A stretch of 64,000 bases of DNA from Trichostrongylus colubriformis (GCA_963978905.1 OZ022259.1:22976068-23040067); one strand, 5' to 3'. Positions 1 through 10,742 are shown, numbered from the stretch's first letter. Notes: a model not told the origin generated them from the sequence alone. Program-made: numbers and translations.

Positions 1-320
1 GGAAAATTAACAGTGTGGTTAAGAATTCTTCGCTCTCCATAAAACTCATATTTAAACCACCTCCAACTCTAAAACGGTTGCTCACCTATTATTACCCTAT
101 GAGGATAAATGCGAGAAGGAGGGTTGCACTTGCAGCGATAAAATATGCCAACTCCTGGGGTCAGTATACTCGATGGTATGCCAGGGATGTGGGCAAAAGT
201 ACGTGGGAGATACAAAAAAGCCCCTCTTCAAACGACTTGATTATCATCGCAAGGCCTTGCAAAATCCTACATCATATTTAAGCAATAGTTTCTCCAGGCA
301 TAGGACCCAAAACCCAACAC
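1..320 (+). pseudogene. Penelope-like element fragment (GIY-YIG linker region)
   Basis: This stretch matches about 5,260-5,560 of this window base for base with few changes. That segment is the part of a Penelope-like element between the reverse transcriptase and the GIY-YIG endonuclease. The fragment starts at or before the window edge and stops near 320, where the sequence switches to an unrelated RTE fragment on the other strand. No intact reading frame remains. The assignment rests on comparison with the better preserved copies at 1.5-6.1 kb. Confidence 0.75.
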
Positions 321-793
321 AGCTTGTGGAGCGTAAGCCGTAAAAAATAAATCTTCCGCGATTCGATGACAAAAACAACTTTCATCAGACGGCCATCATA
401 TCTTTCCACTTCAAAGATGGCGTCGCGAAATTTCTCAGATACAATAATTCCAACTCCACTTCTTGTTCTAGCAATTCCATTATACAGAATTTTGTATCCT
501 TCTCCAATATCTTTCGCTTTCGCTCCCGCCCACTTCGTTTCCTGGACAGCGCAGACATCAATTCTTCTCGCCTTTAGAGCTGCCGCGACTTCCCTCGATT
601 TTCCTATCATCGACCCAACATTCAGAGTCGCAAATTGCGATGTGGCTTGATTTAGGGCTAACTTCTTCAGCCTACCACGGCCTTGCTCAGTAGGTAGCCC
701 TTGCTTTTCATTTGACACGCCAATCGGGCGATAAAGGCGCGCGTTGCTTCCGGGGTACGCCCTAGCCTTTTCCTCTACATCATAAATGACCAT
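278..793 (-). pseudogene. RTE-type non-LTR retrotransposon, endonuclease domain fragment
   Basis: The minus-strand frame encodes an apurinic-type endonuclease (EEP) domain with the family landmarks in order: FATLNVGSM near the start, then DVCAVQETKW with the metal-binding glutamate, then SGVGIIVSEKFRD. This is the N-terminal nuclease of RTE-clade non-LTR retrotransposons, which nicks target DNA to prime reverse transcription. The frame is cut after about 170 residues, near 316, where Penelope-like sequence begins. No reverse transcriptase follows. It is a dead fragment; RTE as the clade is inferred from motif wording. Confidence 0.85.
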
Positions 794-899
794 CGTTCAT
801 TGAGTTGTGACTTGAGCATTCCCCGGCCGACTTGTCACGAGGGTCTGTCGCTGGAATCGTATCGCCCGCGTTTGGCCTACCCTAACTAGGTAGTGTTCA

Positions 900-1500
900 G
901 TGGTACCCCGTGGAGGAGCGGACACCACCACCAAAACTGTTTATAGAATAATCTGACTAGATCACTATCCAAAACACCGCGAGTTAAAGTAATTTTCACT
1001 GATATTCAACATGACGTCCGTTTGAGGCGCTGACGTCGTCCAGTTTCACTATGGCGGTGTTAATGTATTAGGCGGCGCTACCTGTGCCAACTATTTCTGC
1101 CTAGGCCTTAGGAAAGAAGGGACTTCCCTATCATAGTTGAACAGTGCCAAAGAAAAGAAATCGAATGTTCTCAGAAGAAACAAAAGACGAACTTGAGACA
1201 TGTCGAGATATGCCATGGATAAGGCAATTCGGGATGGTTCACGAATTTTGTAAATATCTCTAATGTATGTACGTTCGCATGAATTATTTCGTATATTTCC
1301 GGGTAATAAACACAACAATAAGCCTTGTTCTGTCCCGAAGCCTCATGACAGTCCAAATGTGTGCAATCAATGTGAGGCTCCAAAACTTTTATTTCTAATG
1401 ATTCAAAGTGAAGCCTGGGCCCCAAAAGCTTGCCAATAGACGCAAATTCCTTTAGCAGTACTTTGTGGAATCCTTGGAGTCGCTTGAAATAAAAGTTTTG
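900..1500. other. Stretch with no recognisable feature
   Basis: Apart from the probable 5' tail of the RTE fragment up to about 900, I see no coding signal, repeat or RNA gene here. Confidence 0.4.
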
Positions 1501-1688
1501 AGGCCTCACACTGTTTTTCACACATAGCAATGAGCTAAATATGTGAAATAATGTGAGACTCTCAAAATTTTATTCAAAAAACTCAAAAAAGCTTTCACAA
1601 AAAACGATTGCACAAAATTGGTTGCTAAAATATTTTGAGCCTTATAGGCAAGCCTTCGGCGTCTGGCGCCTCTCTCAAGCCTGAAATG

Positions 1689-2640
1689 TTACAAATCAAA
1701 TCTTATTGAGAGACTATTTTTAAGCCGCTCCGATTTATTCGTACTATACCAACGCTGCCACGGAATCACTATCCTTACCGCCTTGGTCGGAACCCTGGTA
1801 ATGGAGCAGAAATGGCTAACCCACCCTGACCTAACCCTTGAATAGCGCAGACGTGCTATGTCTGGGACAGCGTTTGGTATCACACTCATTCCACTGTGCA
1901 TAACACTGTAGTCATGTGATTAGTTCAAGAGAGTCACGCAGCTCGTCTCTGCCATTTCTTTTCGGGGATAACCTTCTTATTTCCAGTGCCTTGAGAATTT
2001 TCCTTTCCACCGTGTTTGCAATAGAGCGATGAAGTTCTTTACTCTAACGATAAGGGTGGGGAGTGCTTCAAAGGCATGCTTTTGGGTCCTATGCCTGGAG
2101 AAACTATATCTTCAATATGATGCAGGATTTTGCAAGGCCCTGCGATGTTCGTCTAGTCGTTTGAAAAGGGGCCTTTTCGTATCTTCCATGTACTTTTGCC
2201 CAAATCCCTGACATACTACTATCAAGTATACTGACCCTCGCAGTTGGCATATTTTATCGCTAGTGCAATAACTTCAACACTCCCTCCCGCATTTATCCTT
2301 ATAGGGTTGGAACAGGTAGGCAACCGTTTTGGGGTTGTAGGTGGTTTAAATATAAGTTTTATGGGGAGCGAAGAATTCTCAACCACACTGTTGATTTCCT
2401 TGCCGTATTCTCGTTGACATACGTCATTATCATGGGGATGCCGTCCGCACGGGAATACGGTCTCCATGTTCGCACGTTTGCTCGTGTGTATCCGTTTTCG
2501 CTCGAGATGCGATCCACCACCGAGTATGCTCCACTTGAATTTTGACCATTAAGTTTCTCCTCGGTGAAAATGAGGTTATGGACCACATTGTCCTTCATAG
2601 GCAGGGTCACAACTCCTAGCGTGCATAATTTTGTTTTTTG
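1689..2640 (-). pseudogene. Penelope-like C-terminal region with GIY-YIG nuclease, copy A
   Basis: This is the inverted counterpart of 5,100-5,950. Pieces in different frames give VVHNLIFTEEKL, DRISSENGYTRANVRTWRPYS and SLPIKLIFKPP, the same order as in copy B. The nuclease part is frameshifted and not translatable as one protein. It ends at about 1,690 in the same terminal sequence as copy B, followed by a shared 150-bp tail. Confidence 0.75.
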
Positions 2641-3334
2641 TCGCTGGTTTCTTGTACCAGCAAGGCTCTTTGCCTCCTCCTTTTATTCTAACCTTTGATT
2701 GAGGAAAGGACCAAAGCCGTCTTAGTTTGGCTCTTCGACGGTTAATTTGATATTAGGATTCTGTGAGTTCAGATTTTGTAGTGTGTCTTCCAGGTCCTTT
2801 AACACGTTGTCGACATTGCGTCGCAATGATGGGACGTACGTTTTCTGCTGCAAGGGTCTGCGTTCCCATGCTAGGAAGCACAGATAATTCCTTTTTCAAC
2901 TTATTCGAAATCCACAACTAATAAATTTCGATCAACATGCACAAGGATACTTAGGGTCAAAATGGAACATTTATATCTTTTCAACAAGTTTTTTCGTGTT
3001 TTGTATCGTCATCCAGCACAGGTAGGTTATCATCGCTGTCGATCAACAGGTCGTTAAACTAGCATTCAGCTTCGTGAAGTTGTCGCAGGAATCCATAGTC
3101 AGTTAGGAGTATTGTAGCCATTCAACTCTTAGTCAAGATATTTATACCCGCGACACGTCGACGTTTTTCACATGCCCATCTCCTGGTTAAGCACTTCCCA
3201 TCACTGCCATGCAGTAATCCCTTGTTTAAGTTCTCGAGAGGTATCTAAAGTTCCGCAGCGCTCACTACTTTGTATCAGCGCTCAAAGTAAGCCCGAAATT
3301 CAGCGGGTTTAGAAAAGTAAAATAAAAAACCCCA

Positions 3335-3425
3335 ATGGTGGGATGCAATTCTCGGCATAGGCGAGCGCGCAATGTCCCACGTGGCAGACACGCGAAAAAA
3401 CACGCGGTCGCCAACGTGTTAAAGA
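3335..3425. repeat. Short non-autonomous element inserted in Penelope copy A
   Basis: A block with AATTCTCGGC, GCGCGCAATGTCCCACGTGG and CAACGTGTTAA recurs at 18,030-18,145 and, rearranged, at 19,268-19,365. The TTAA-CACGTTG end resembles termini of piggyBac-type MITEs; that classification is inference. It sits inside the reverse transcriptase, just after the YIDD box. Confidence 0.6.
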
Positions 3426-3615
3426 AGCGCCAATAATAAACACATCGTCAATATAACGGCGTGAGCGATCTGCGCTTTATATGATCTAGATATACAATTG
3501 CTAGCATGGTGCTAAACGCAAACCCATGGCTAGCCCACGATTTGCCTATATAATTTGCCATCAAACTGGAATATATTACAGTCAAAGTTGCCACGAGTAA
3601 TTCTCGAAGCTTCCT

Positions 3616-3867
3616 TTAGTCCAAAAGTGTAAACATCACTTTTATACTGTCGCCAAAAAGCAATAAGAGCATCAATTGCATCCCCTGTATTGATGTTTGT
3701 GTACAGAGGCGCAGCATCAAAGTTGCATAACTGACATCAGATGGTATTTTGCACTGGTTAAACGAAGCTATGAAGCCCTCAGTATTTGCAATGTATGATG
3801 CAACATGGTTTGAGTGGAGAAAAGACTTTAACAAGCAGCCAGTTGGTTGCCAGATGGTCCCCCGCAA
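3616..3867 (-). pseudogene. Penelope-like reverse transcriptase, palm region
   Basis: This continues the frame at 3,828-4,616 after a frameshift. It reads IASFNQCKIPSDVSYATLM and then passes into another frame for the first catalytic region, normally F/LYTNIP. Below it, at about 3,430-3,460, the minus strand reads RYIDDVFIIG, the catalytic box with both aspartates intact, before a short repeat interrupts it. Confidence 0.75.
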
Positions 3868-4616
3868 CTTGAAATCATGGGACGAGTTCTGTTATCTCTA
3901 TCCGTAAGGTTACCCACTGCCACCTTCCCAGATTTGTGGGTTTTGGCGAGAGAATAATATGTAGGGATTATTGGGAATGACGATATGAACCATATTGCTG
4001 TTTTTGCATCCAGTTTGCTACCTAGGACCGTTTTGACCGTGCATTTCAGTCGTTTAGAAATTAGCTCAAACGACCGAATAGATGTTTCTACATAGGTATT
4101 TTTATTCTGTAAAGCCAAATGGGTGATTGCCCTATCACTGTTTTTGGGCATAACGACAAAATCAACACTTTCGTCCCTTATGCTATATCTTAACTCTTTT
4201 CTCCTAGCCATAAGCTTTTTGAGCCCTCTCAACTCCTTTTCCGTGAAGTTGGAGCCGAACCTTCCTTGTCCAGTTGTAGAATACACCTCTTTGAGTTTGA
4301 ACTGCAAATTTGTTGAAACAACATATTGCGAGTCCATAGTCTTCTCAGTCAATGATTCTGCTACAGCAAATGATGGCCCTAAGTTTAGGGTTGCCTCCAT
4401 ATCACTATCCACCTCATTAGTTTCAATGATCGGGCAAAGTTTTGGAGGCATCGCATCCCATTTGATAGAGGAATGGTTCTGCTGGATGGTGACCATTCGT
4501 GGGTGTTCAAACTTCTTATTGAGGCAATTGCTCTCAGCCACACGCAAACGAGAGCATATTGCTTGGTTCTTATCATAAATAAGTCTCCTTATATTAGAAT
4601 CCATTATTGACCTCAA
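3828..4616 (-). pseudogene. Penelope-like reverse transcriptase, N-terminal half
   Basis: This 262-codon frame ends in the reverse-transcriptase entry region: PTYYSLAKTHKSG, then TRPMISSCGGPSG, which is the Penelope form of motifs 1-2. The upstream part is rich in charged residues and matches the usual N-terminal extension. The frame is lost just after the SCGG motif. The protein continues in another frame at 3,616-3,867 with FIASFNQCKIPSDVSYATLM. Sequence downstream near 3,440 still encodes an intact YIDD catalytic box. The product would be non-functional because of the shifts. Confidence 0.85.
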
Positions 4617-4915
4617 TGTGTTCCTTGATGTAATGATCCCAGTAATGCATTTACTTTTTCTTTTTCGTCGGTACAGGCATCTAACAAGCAGGCTTTTAGT
4701 CTGGTAAGATTTGTTTGGACGGCCTGATTGCTTCTATGAGGAACCCAACGCGATGTCCCATCTAGGAATTTTGGTACGATGTGATGTGATTTTCACCGGA
4801 GGAGAAACCGTACAGAATCATCATATGAGACAGCAGTTTGATGGCATGCTCCATATTTTAAAAGGACTGCGAAAATCTAAACTCACAGAATCCTAATATC
4901 GAATTTACCGTCAAA

Positions 4916-5182
4916 GTGCCGAACGAAGACGGCTTTGTTCCTTTCCTCAATACAAAAGTTAGAATAAACGGAGGAGGCAAGCAGCTTTGCTGGTACAAGA
5001 AACCAGCGTCAAAAGACATAATTATGCACGCTAGGAATTGTCACCCTTCCTACATGAAGGCCAATGTGGTCCATAACCTCATTTTGACCAAGGAGAAAAT
5101 TAGTTGTCAAAATTCAAGTGGGGGAGACTCGGTGATGGATCGCATCTCGAGCGAAAACGGATACACACGAACAAACGTGTGA
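4916..5182 (+). pseudogene. Penelope-like reverse transcriptase, thumb region
   Basis: The 88 codons read FVPFLNTKVRINGG, then LCWYKKPASKDIIMHARNCHP, which is the Penelope-family pattern of a short strand followed by a W-Y-KP-SK motif and a histidine. In the family this is the thumb of the reverse transcriptase, before the linker to the nuclease. The frame stops after NGYTRTNV at 5,182 and the homology continues in another frame. Confidence 0.8.
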
Positions 5183-5394
5183 ACATGGAGGCCGTATTCC
5201 AGTGCGGACGTCCCCATAATAATGCCGTATGTTAACGAGAATACGGCATGGAAAACCAACAGTGTGGTTAGGAATCCTTCGCTCCCCATAAAACTCATAT
5301 TTAAACCACTTACAGCTCTGAAACGGTTGCTCACCTATTCTAAACCCTATGAGGATAAATGAGGGAGGGAGTGTTGCAGTTATTGCACTAGCGA

Positions 5395-5730
5395 TAAAAT
5401 ATGCCAACTGCGAGGGTCAGTATACTTGATAGTATGTCAGGGATGTGGGCAAAAGTACATGGGAGATACGAAAAGCCCTTTTTCAAACGAATGGACGAAC
5501 GTCGCAGGGCCTTGCAAAACCCTACATCATATTTAAGCAATAGTTTCTTCAGGCATAGGACCCAAAAACATGCCTTTAAAGCACTCCCCACCCTTATCGG
5601 TAAAGAACTCCATCGCTCTATTGAAAACACGGTGGAAAGGAAAATTCTCGAGGCACTGGAAATAAGAAGGTTATCCCCAAAACTAAATGGCAGAGGCGAG
5701 CTGCGTGACTCTCTTGAACTAATCACATGA
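5395..5730 (+). pseudogene. Penelope-like GIY-YIG endonuclease domain
   Basis: One plus-strand frame at about 5,410-5,480 reads GSVYLIVCQGCGQKYMGDTK, matching the GIY-YIG layout (VYLI... YMG). A frameshift then moves to the frame with FKRMDERRRALQNP and VERKILEALEIRRLSPKLNG, the C-terminal helices up to the stop at 5,730. In Penelope-like elements this nuclease nicks the target. The frameshift between the two halves makes this copy defective. The same domain recurs in decayed form at 20,200-20,610. Confidence 0.8.
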
Positions 5731-6169
5731 CTACAGTGTTATGAACTGTGGAGTGAGTGTGATACCAAACGCCCCAGCCATAGCACGTCTGCGCTATTTA
5801 AGGGTTAGGTCAGGGTGGGTTAGCCATTTCTGCTCCACTACCAGGGTTCCGACCAAGGCGGTAAGGATAGTGATCCCGTGGCAGCGTTGGTATAGTACGA
5901 ATAAATCGGAGCGGCTTAAAAATAGTCTCTCAATAAGATTTGATTTGTAACACTTCAGGCTTGAGAGAGGCGCTAGACGCCGAAGGCTTGCCTATAAGGC
6001 TCAAAATACTTTAGCAACCAATTTTGTGCAATCATTTTTTGTGAAAGCTTTTTCGAGTCTTTTGGAATGAAATTCTGGGTGTCCACATTGTTTCACATAT
6101 TTAGTAACATGAGGCTTTGGTACAAGACAATGCGCAATAACATTGAGCATTAGATGGATATGTCATCTG

Positions 6170-6330
6170 TACCTTTAATTACTTAACCTTATTTACCGAC
6201 TAATGCAGTTTTGGGAAACACATGACCCTTTATTTTCACGCCTCGTTATTCTTACCTCGCAGCATAGGTGTGATGAGTTCTCAGTGTAGGTGCAAAAATT
6301 TTTATTCGTACCACTTTGTACCCACCGCAG
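6170..6330 (+). repeat. Solo terminal repeat of the 23.8-25.2 kb element family
   Basis: The sequence from TTAATTACTTAACC to CCACTTTGTACCCACC aligns with the right terminal inverted repeat of the element at 23,822-25,215. No partner repeat is visible nearby, so this is a terminal fragment. Confidence 0.6.
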
Positions 6331-6579
6331 CAATCGCTTTAGGACCCAATTATATTCGGCGCTCCTAGCACACGGATTGCGTCACACGCTGCACAGAGCC
6401 ACGTGGATGCATCCGGTTATTTTCAGAAGTCCGGATGGAGGTAGACGTGAATGAACGTGGGCAGGTTCACAGCAATGTGCCTGGCCACTGCCAAAAGGGC
6501 TGGTAGTGTCAAGCCCATATACAGGACTATTATAGCTAGGAAGTGGTGTATTTTGGCATTGTGTTTTGTTAAAACTCTG

Positions 6580-6783
6580 ATTTATAGCGCACTGAGTTTA
6601 AGCATGAACACTTTGCTTCCTTTTCAAAAGGCAGACGCACCTATTCACACCAGTATACCAAATGTTGACAGCATTCCATCACCAGAAACCTAATCCCACA
6701 AGTAACATGGGAATCCTATAGGGTCAATGGGTGTCTAAAAATAATATTAACAACTAACATAGTATGTTCAGCTACCCCAACAC
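6580..6783 (-). repeat. 3' LTR remnant of the gypsy element
   Basis: In element orientation it begins TGTTGGGGTAGCTGAACAT, matching the other end near 10,740. The inner 65 bp align with gaps. A TATA-like CTATAAATC is at about 6,580-6,590. The exact inner edge is not determinable by eye. Confidence 0.6.
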
Positions 6784-6834
6784 CTCCCCCCCTCCTCCTC
6801 AGACTGACTTCCACGGTGCGACTTGGCGTATGGG

Positions 6835-7513
6835 TCAACCTGAAGAAAATCGGGAGGGCATCGAGTCCGAATTGATCGACGTTGTGCGGGCGGGATGCAC
6901 ATCTAGTGCTGTCGTCGTCATGGCGGTCGTCCTTGGTCTGGGAGCAGCTGCTGCCGTAGTCGAAGGTGAATTGAGTGTTGACGGAAATGGCACGTCAAAC
7001 GCAATCATCAGGTTGGATTCCACTTCCACTGAGGCTCGAGGGAGTAGTTGATTGACGTGGCATTTCCAGATGTCTAGCTGAACCATTATGTCGTACAAAG
7101 CGCGTCCTTGTCGGTGTAGAACACGTGCTGGGACCCGTATATGTTTATCCGGAGTGGTAGTCTCTAGCGTATCCGAGATCGTTTGGCTCGAATCTTCTTG
7201 GCTTGGCTCCATGTCTGCGATTGAACTGTCCGATCATTTCTGTATATTTCCTTTTCTGACGGTTCCCCCGGTTTCAGCAAATCCAGTATGCTCCGTAGCC
7301 ATCGTCCAATGAAGTTTTCTGCGGGGCAGCTTTCACTGGGCGAGGCCATGGGGTGTTCCTGTAGGTAAGGAGAAACTTTTGTAGAGCCTCGGAAGTCGTT
7401 CGGTGATTCTTCAGTCTGAAAAGGGTACTTTTGAAAGGATCGACGAACCGCTCCGCTTGACCATTTGAATGAGCGTGAAATGACGGCGACCAGATGTGTT
7501 CGATTTCCAGCAA
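6835..7513 (-). pseudogene. Gypsy integrase, C-terminal half
   Basis: The frame at 7,274-7,513 reads HIWSPSFHAHSNGQAERFVD, the conserved end of the integrase catalytic core with its third acidic residue (E in QAERF). It is followed by TTSEALQKFLLTYRNTPWP. The neighbouring frame at 7,164-7,349 (FIGRWLRSILDLLKPGE) and then 6,835-7,212 (LYDIMVQLDIWKCHVNQLLPR) continue the C-terminal part. The zinc-finger N-terminus is not readable in one frame between 7,560 and 7,900. Confidence 0.8.
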
Positions 7514-7980
7514 AAGTTCTGGAACTAAGCGGAGGTGAACTGAGCTCTATTAATTTCAGGAAGTCCTAATCGGGCGAAAAGGCTGTGCAGTTCTTTCAAG
7601 GTTGTAGTGCTGGTGGTTGAAGTCATTTGAATAAGCTCTGGCTATTTGGAGAAGGCGTCGCGACCACCAGATCCAATTCCCTCAAGTGGACCGCGAAATC
7701 AATGTCAATGCGACTTCATGGCGTGGATGGTCGAGACCATGGACATAGCGTGTTCTTGACGGGAAGTTTGGCAGCTTCCTGACAACCGTTGCATGTGCGC
7801 ACAATTTTCTCCACATCTTCATTGTTGTGGATCGCGTGGTCCAAACTGTTGTTGGATCACGTGGTCCGAAACTCGTCGTAGGTAGACGTCCTCAATCGTA
7901 GCGCGGGCAATGTCTTCGGCAGTGATGAGTAGCTAATATTGTCGCTGAAGATGGCGTTAATGTTTCGGGCAGTCTTGGAA

Positions 7981-8376
7981 CTAATGACGTCTTTCCGGTA
8001 TCGAGTGAGCGGAGAGTGCGTCGGCTTGTCCGAAGCTGGTGGTACTGCGGTGCTTGATGTTAAAAGCATAGGCGAGAAGCGTCAGTCTCCAGTGTTGCAG
8101 ACGATTTGTGGAGTAGGCAGGAACATCTTTCTTAGATCCGAAAATTGTCAGGAGTGGTTTATGGTCGGTGAGAAAGGTAAATGGCGTCCGTAGAAGCATC
8201 GATGAAACCTGCGAACGGCAAAGACGAGTGCGAGACCTTCCTTCCCTATCTGGCCATAGTTCTTCTCTGCGGACGTGAGGGAGCAGCTGCACGATAAATG
8301 GCTTTTTCTGGGCCATCGTGGTTCCGGTACAAAATAACTCTCCGATCTCGTATTCTGAGGCGTCGGCCGCGATCAT
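7981..8376 (-). pseudogene. Gypsy RNase H domain
   Basis: The 131-codon frame begins IAADASEYEIGELF (first catalytic aspartate) and continues PFTFLTDHKPLLTIFGSKKD with the DHKPL motif, then NRLQHWRLTLLAYAFNIKHR. These are the standard landmarks of the gypsy RNase H linked to reverse transcriptase. The middle, normally carrying the second acidic residue, is garbled. The frame ends near GQADALS, which precedes the integrase in this family. Confidence 0.85.
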
Positions 8377-9288
8377 TATTGGTCACTTGAGATCATAGTG
8401 CGTGAGAAGCAGATCCGAAGCGAGTACCTCCTTGGCGCGTTCGAAGGCAGCGTTGCATTCGGCATTCCAGTGGAAAGGTACATCTTTCTTGAGTATTGCG
8501 TCCAGCGGTGCAGGAAGCTGGTGCATTTCTGATACGAATGCCGCGTAGTAGCTGTGAGTCCGAGAAATAACCGGACCTTGACGGTACTCTTCGGTCTTGT
8601 CATCTGAGATATGGCGTCATCTTCTTGGGATCGGGTCGGCGTCCAGCAGCTGTGATGACGTTTCCGAGAGAGCTGAGTTGAGCCATCACGAACTGAACCT
8701 TTTCTATACGCGCGCGAAGGCCGTAAAAGGATATCTTCGAAAAAAGGGCTTTCAGGTTGGCGTTGTGCTCGGAGAGGGTGCGGTCGTCGATTACGTTCGT
8801 ACGTTATATAACGCCGTTGAGTCCAGCGACCATGGAGTCAATTATCTGATGGAAGATGCCAGAAGAGGAGGGGTAGAGTCTTCTATGTGTATTGATGGTG
8901 GGGATCTTTGGACACGTCGACTTCGCCTGGAGGTAGGCGTCCGCAAAGTCCATTTGGGAGAAGACCGTTCCGCCATTGAATTTGGTAAGAACGTCCTCCC
9001 CAGTGAGCAGTGGGTGTCGGTGCAGAGACAGTGTTTTTGAGTTTTGTTAAAAAGTTGGCGCAAAGTCAGATAGATAGATTGGCCTTCCTCACGACGATGA
9101 CTGGTGCAGCCCACTGCGAGTCGACGGCTATAATGACCTTTTCTGCTGGTTGATTTCGGAGTCAAGAAGTGGTACGAGGGTGTAGGGAACCGGCCCTTTT
9201 TTGATGAAAACCGGGCGTGCATCGGGTTCCAGGTGAAGAGTCGCCTTGGCTTTGATAGAGCATCCAAGTCCAGGCCTGAAGACATCAC
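8376..9288 (-). pseudogene. Gypsy reverse transcriptase, frameshifted
   Basis: Reading across frames on the minus strand gives pieces of the palm and thumb. One is HNANLKALFSKIS near 8,760; another is YGLRARIEKVQFVMAQLS near 8,690. The connection follows with TRPKSTVKVRLFLGLTA at 8,603 and downward. The segment expected to hold the YxDD box, about 8,780-8,830, contains a stop codon and no readable catalytic box. The enzyme cannot be functional. Confidence 0.75.
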
Positions 9289-9301
9289 GAAGTTGCTCAG
9301 C

Positions 9302-9790
9302 TCAGCAACAGTCTGTCTCGGAGCGCCTCGTACTTGAGCGCTGGATCTTCTGCATGTTGAACTCCTTCGGTACAGAGTACCGGATTCGCTCTATCCATAT
9401 GGTTCTGAAAATCGTAGGAAGGTGAGGGCTCCAGAGTTGCATCCAAGTTGGACGAGAAATGATGTTGACGTCGGCGCCATTGTCCAACTGGAGCCGGGTG
9501 TGATGCCCATTGATGTTAACATCCAAGTGCTTGGGCGACCGATGACGCGTTGGTACCAAGTGCGCGATAATGACTGCTTGCACGACGTCGTGGTGCACTC
9601 CTTGACTCGTGAGTGGCACTGGTAGCATGGTGATTTTCTGGGCAGTCTTTTTTCCAATGCTGCTGTCGACAGATCGGACACGGCGATGGAGATGACAGGG
9701 GTTTGGCTGGAGGAGGAAAGCGACGCTTCTCTCTTTTCTGAGTTTCGCAGACTGCCGGATAGGTGACGCCTTCGTTGATTTTGTAGTCAT
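9302..9790 (-). pseudogene. Gypsy aspartic protease region
   Basis: This frame overlaps the end of gag in another register. It contains HLDVNINGHHTRLQLDNGAD followed by VNIIS, the retroviral-type aspartic protease active-site strand. The usual D-T/S-G-A triad reads D-N-G-A here. The protease would mature the gag-pol product. The frame ends at 9,302, before the reverse transcriptase pieces. Confidence 0.75.
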
Positions 9791-10550
9791 CCTTGACTGA
9801 TTTCCAGACGAGGTACTCCTTGGCTAAATCGTCGACGGTGGTCTTCTCGGCTTCGTCCAGCTTACCAAGAAAGCGCAAGCGGTAGTCGGTCAATGCCGGG
9901 GCTTGAAACGAGAACATCAAGATAAGGCATTGCATGGTATCTTGCGTGATATTCTTGCAGTTGGCTTTCAGCGCTCGAGCCTTTAACAAATTGACGAAGT
10001 TGTCTATGCTTTCATTGGGCGAAAGGTTCAACGTAAGCGCTCGAATCGGGAACGAAAGAGGCCTTTCTTAATGCCAAAGAGCGTCATCAGAACATCGAGC
10101 GCATCCATCCATTTCAGCTCACCAAGCTCTCTGGCTGTAGCGGGAAAAGCGGGTATGGCTCGCGGTGTCCAGTGCGAAAACGAGCAAACGGGTTCGCACT
10201 TTCTCCTTCATTCCTTCGCAGTCGATCTCAAGGATGTCCTTGTGTCGGTTGTACCATAGTTTGAAACTGTCGCCTTGATATCGTAGGAGAACTTCTCAGT
10301 TCTCTTCGACCGGTCGAAGACGGATCTCGAGGAGAACAGAGTACTGTGGTGCGGATGAAGTGGTCGACATCTTCTTCAGCAGGTCGAGGAGGAGTTTCCG
10401 CTGGTCGGCCATCATCTTCAGCAGATCCTTGATTGGAGGGTCTTGTCCTGCCGTGAGGGTGGCGGCGGGATGGTCCTTGAAGTCGTTGTCCTGATGGCCA
10501 GTTGTTGTGTGTCCTTGTGTATTGCGGAAGTAGGTTTATTCGAAGGCATT
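9516..10550 (-). pseudogene. Gypsy gag polyprotein with zinc knuckle
   Basis: The likely start is the methionine of MPSNKPTSA at about 10,550. A frame break separates it from the main 171-codon frame (9,516-10,031). That frame includes LSPNESIDNFVNLLKARAL and LRFLGKLDEAEKTTVDDLAK, helical gag-like segments, and then CPICRQQHWKKDCP, a CX2CX3HX4C zinc knuckle for RNA binding. A proline-rich stretch precedes the knuckle. The knuckle just upstream of a DNGA protease supports gag-protease order. Confidence 0.8.
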
Positions 10551-10569
10551 GGAGTAGAACGATACATAG

Positions 10570-10742
10570 AGCAAAACCTATGGTTTATATACCCCTCAGG
10601 CCCGATCATAGCCTGCTCCAATACATAGTCAAAACACTGGGTGGCCAGATCAAATGCCTAGGCAGTGATCGGATGTGGGATCAATCGGTTTCTAAACATA
10701 TGATCAATAAATAATATAGCATGTTCAGCTACCCCAACCATG
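10570..10742 (-). repeat. 5' LTR remnant of the gypsy element
   Basis: It starts in element orientation with GTTGGGGTAGCTGAACATGC, matching the 3' LTR start. A TATATAAACC box lies at about 10,583-10,596, only about 35 bp before the gag methionine. A primer-binding site was not identified. Confidence 0.6.

Larger units (their letters stand above)
1500..4616 (-). mobile_element. Penelope-like retroelement, decayed copy A
   Basis: Reading down the minus strand from 4,616, the element shows an N-terminal region, reverse transcriptase motifs and then a C-terminal GIY-YIG region. Its last 1.1 kb (about 1,540-2,630) is an inverted near-copy of 5,050-6,090. Penelope-like elements encode a telomerase-related reverse transcriptase fused to a GIY-YIG nuclease. 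Several frameshifts and an inserted short element at about 3,335-3,425 disable it. Its 5' end lies only about 70 bp from the 5' end of copy B on the other strand. Confidence 0.85.
4690..6110 (+). mobile_element. Penelope-like retroelement, 5'-truncated copy B
   Basis: This plus-strand copy starts at about 4,690 within the reverse transcriptase and runs to the same end as copy A. In order it has a palm/thumb remnant (to 4,896), the thumb region with FVPFLNTKVRI and KQLCWYKKPASKDIIMHARN (4,916-5,182), a linker and the GIY-YIG nuclease (5,395-5,730). The two copies share their last kilobase as an inverted repeat. Several frameshifts are present, so it is not expected to be active. Confidence 0.85.
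6580..10742 (-). mobile_element. Decayed Ty3/gypsy LTR retrotransposon
   Basis: Minus-strand order is LTR-like end, gag with zinc knuckle, protease, reverse transcriptase, RNase H, integrase, LTR-like end. This is the Ty3/gypsy order. The outer edges carry the same sequence (TGTTCAGCTACCCCAAC on the plus strand, at about 6,765 and 10,724), and roughly 65 bp next to it can still be aligned. Both ends have a TATA-like box (TATATAAACC and CTATAAATC) about 150-190 bp inside. Many frameshifts break pol, and the two LTRs have diverged strongly, so the insertion is old. Confidence 0.85.

Noticed and set aside
4123..4578. Plus-strand 151-codon frame
   Set aside because: Antisense of the Penelope reverse-transcriptase frame.
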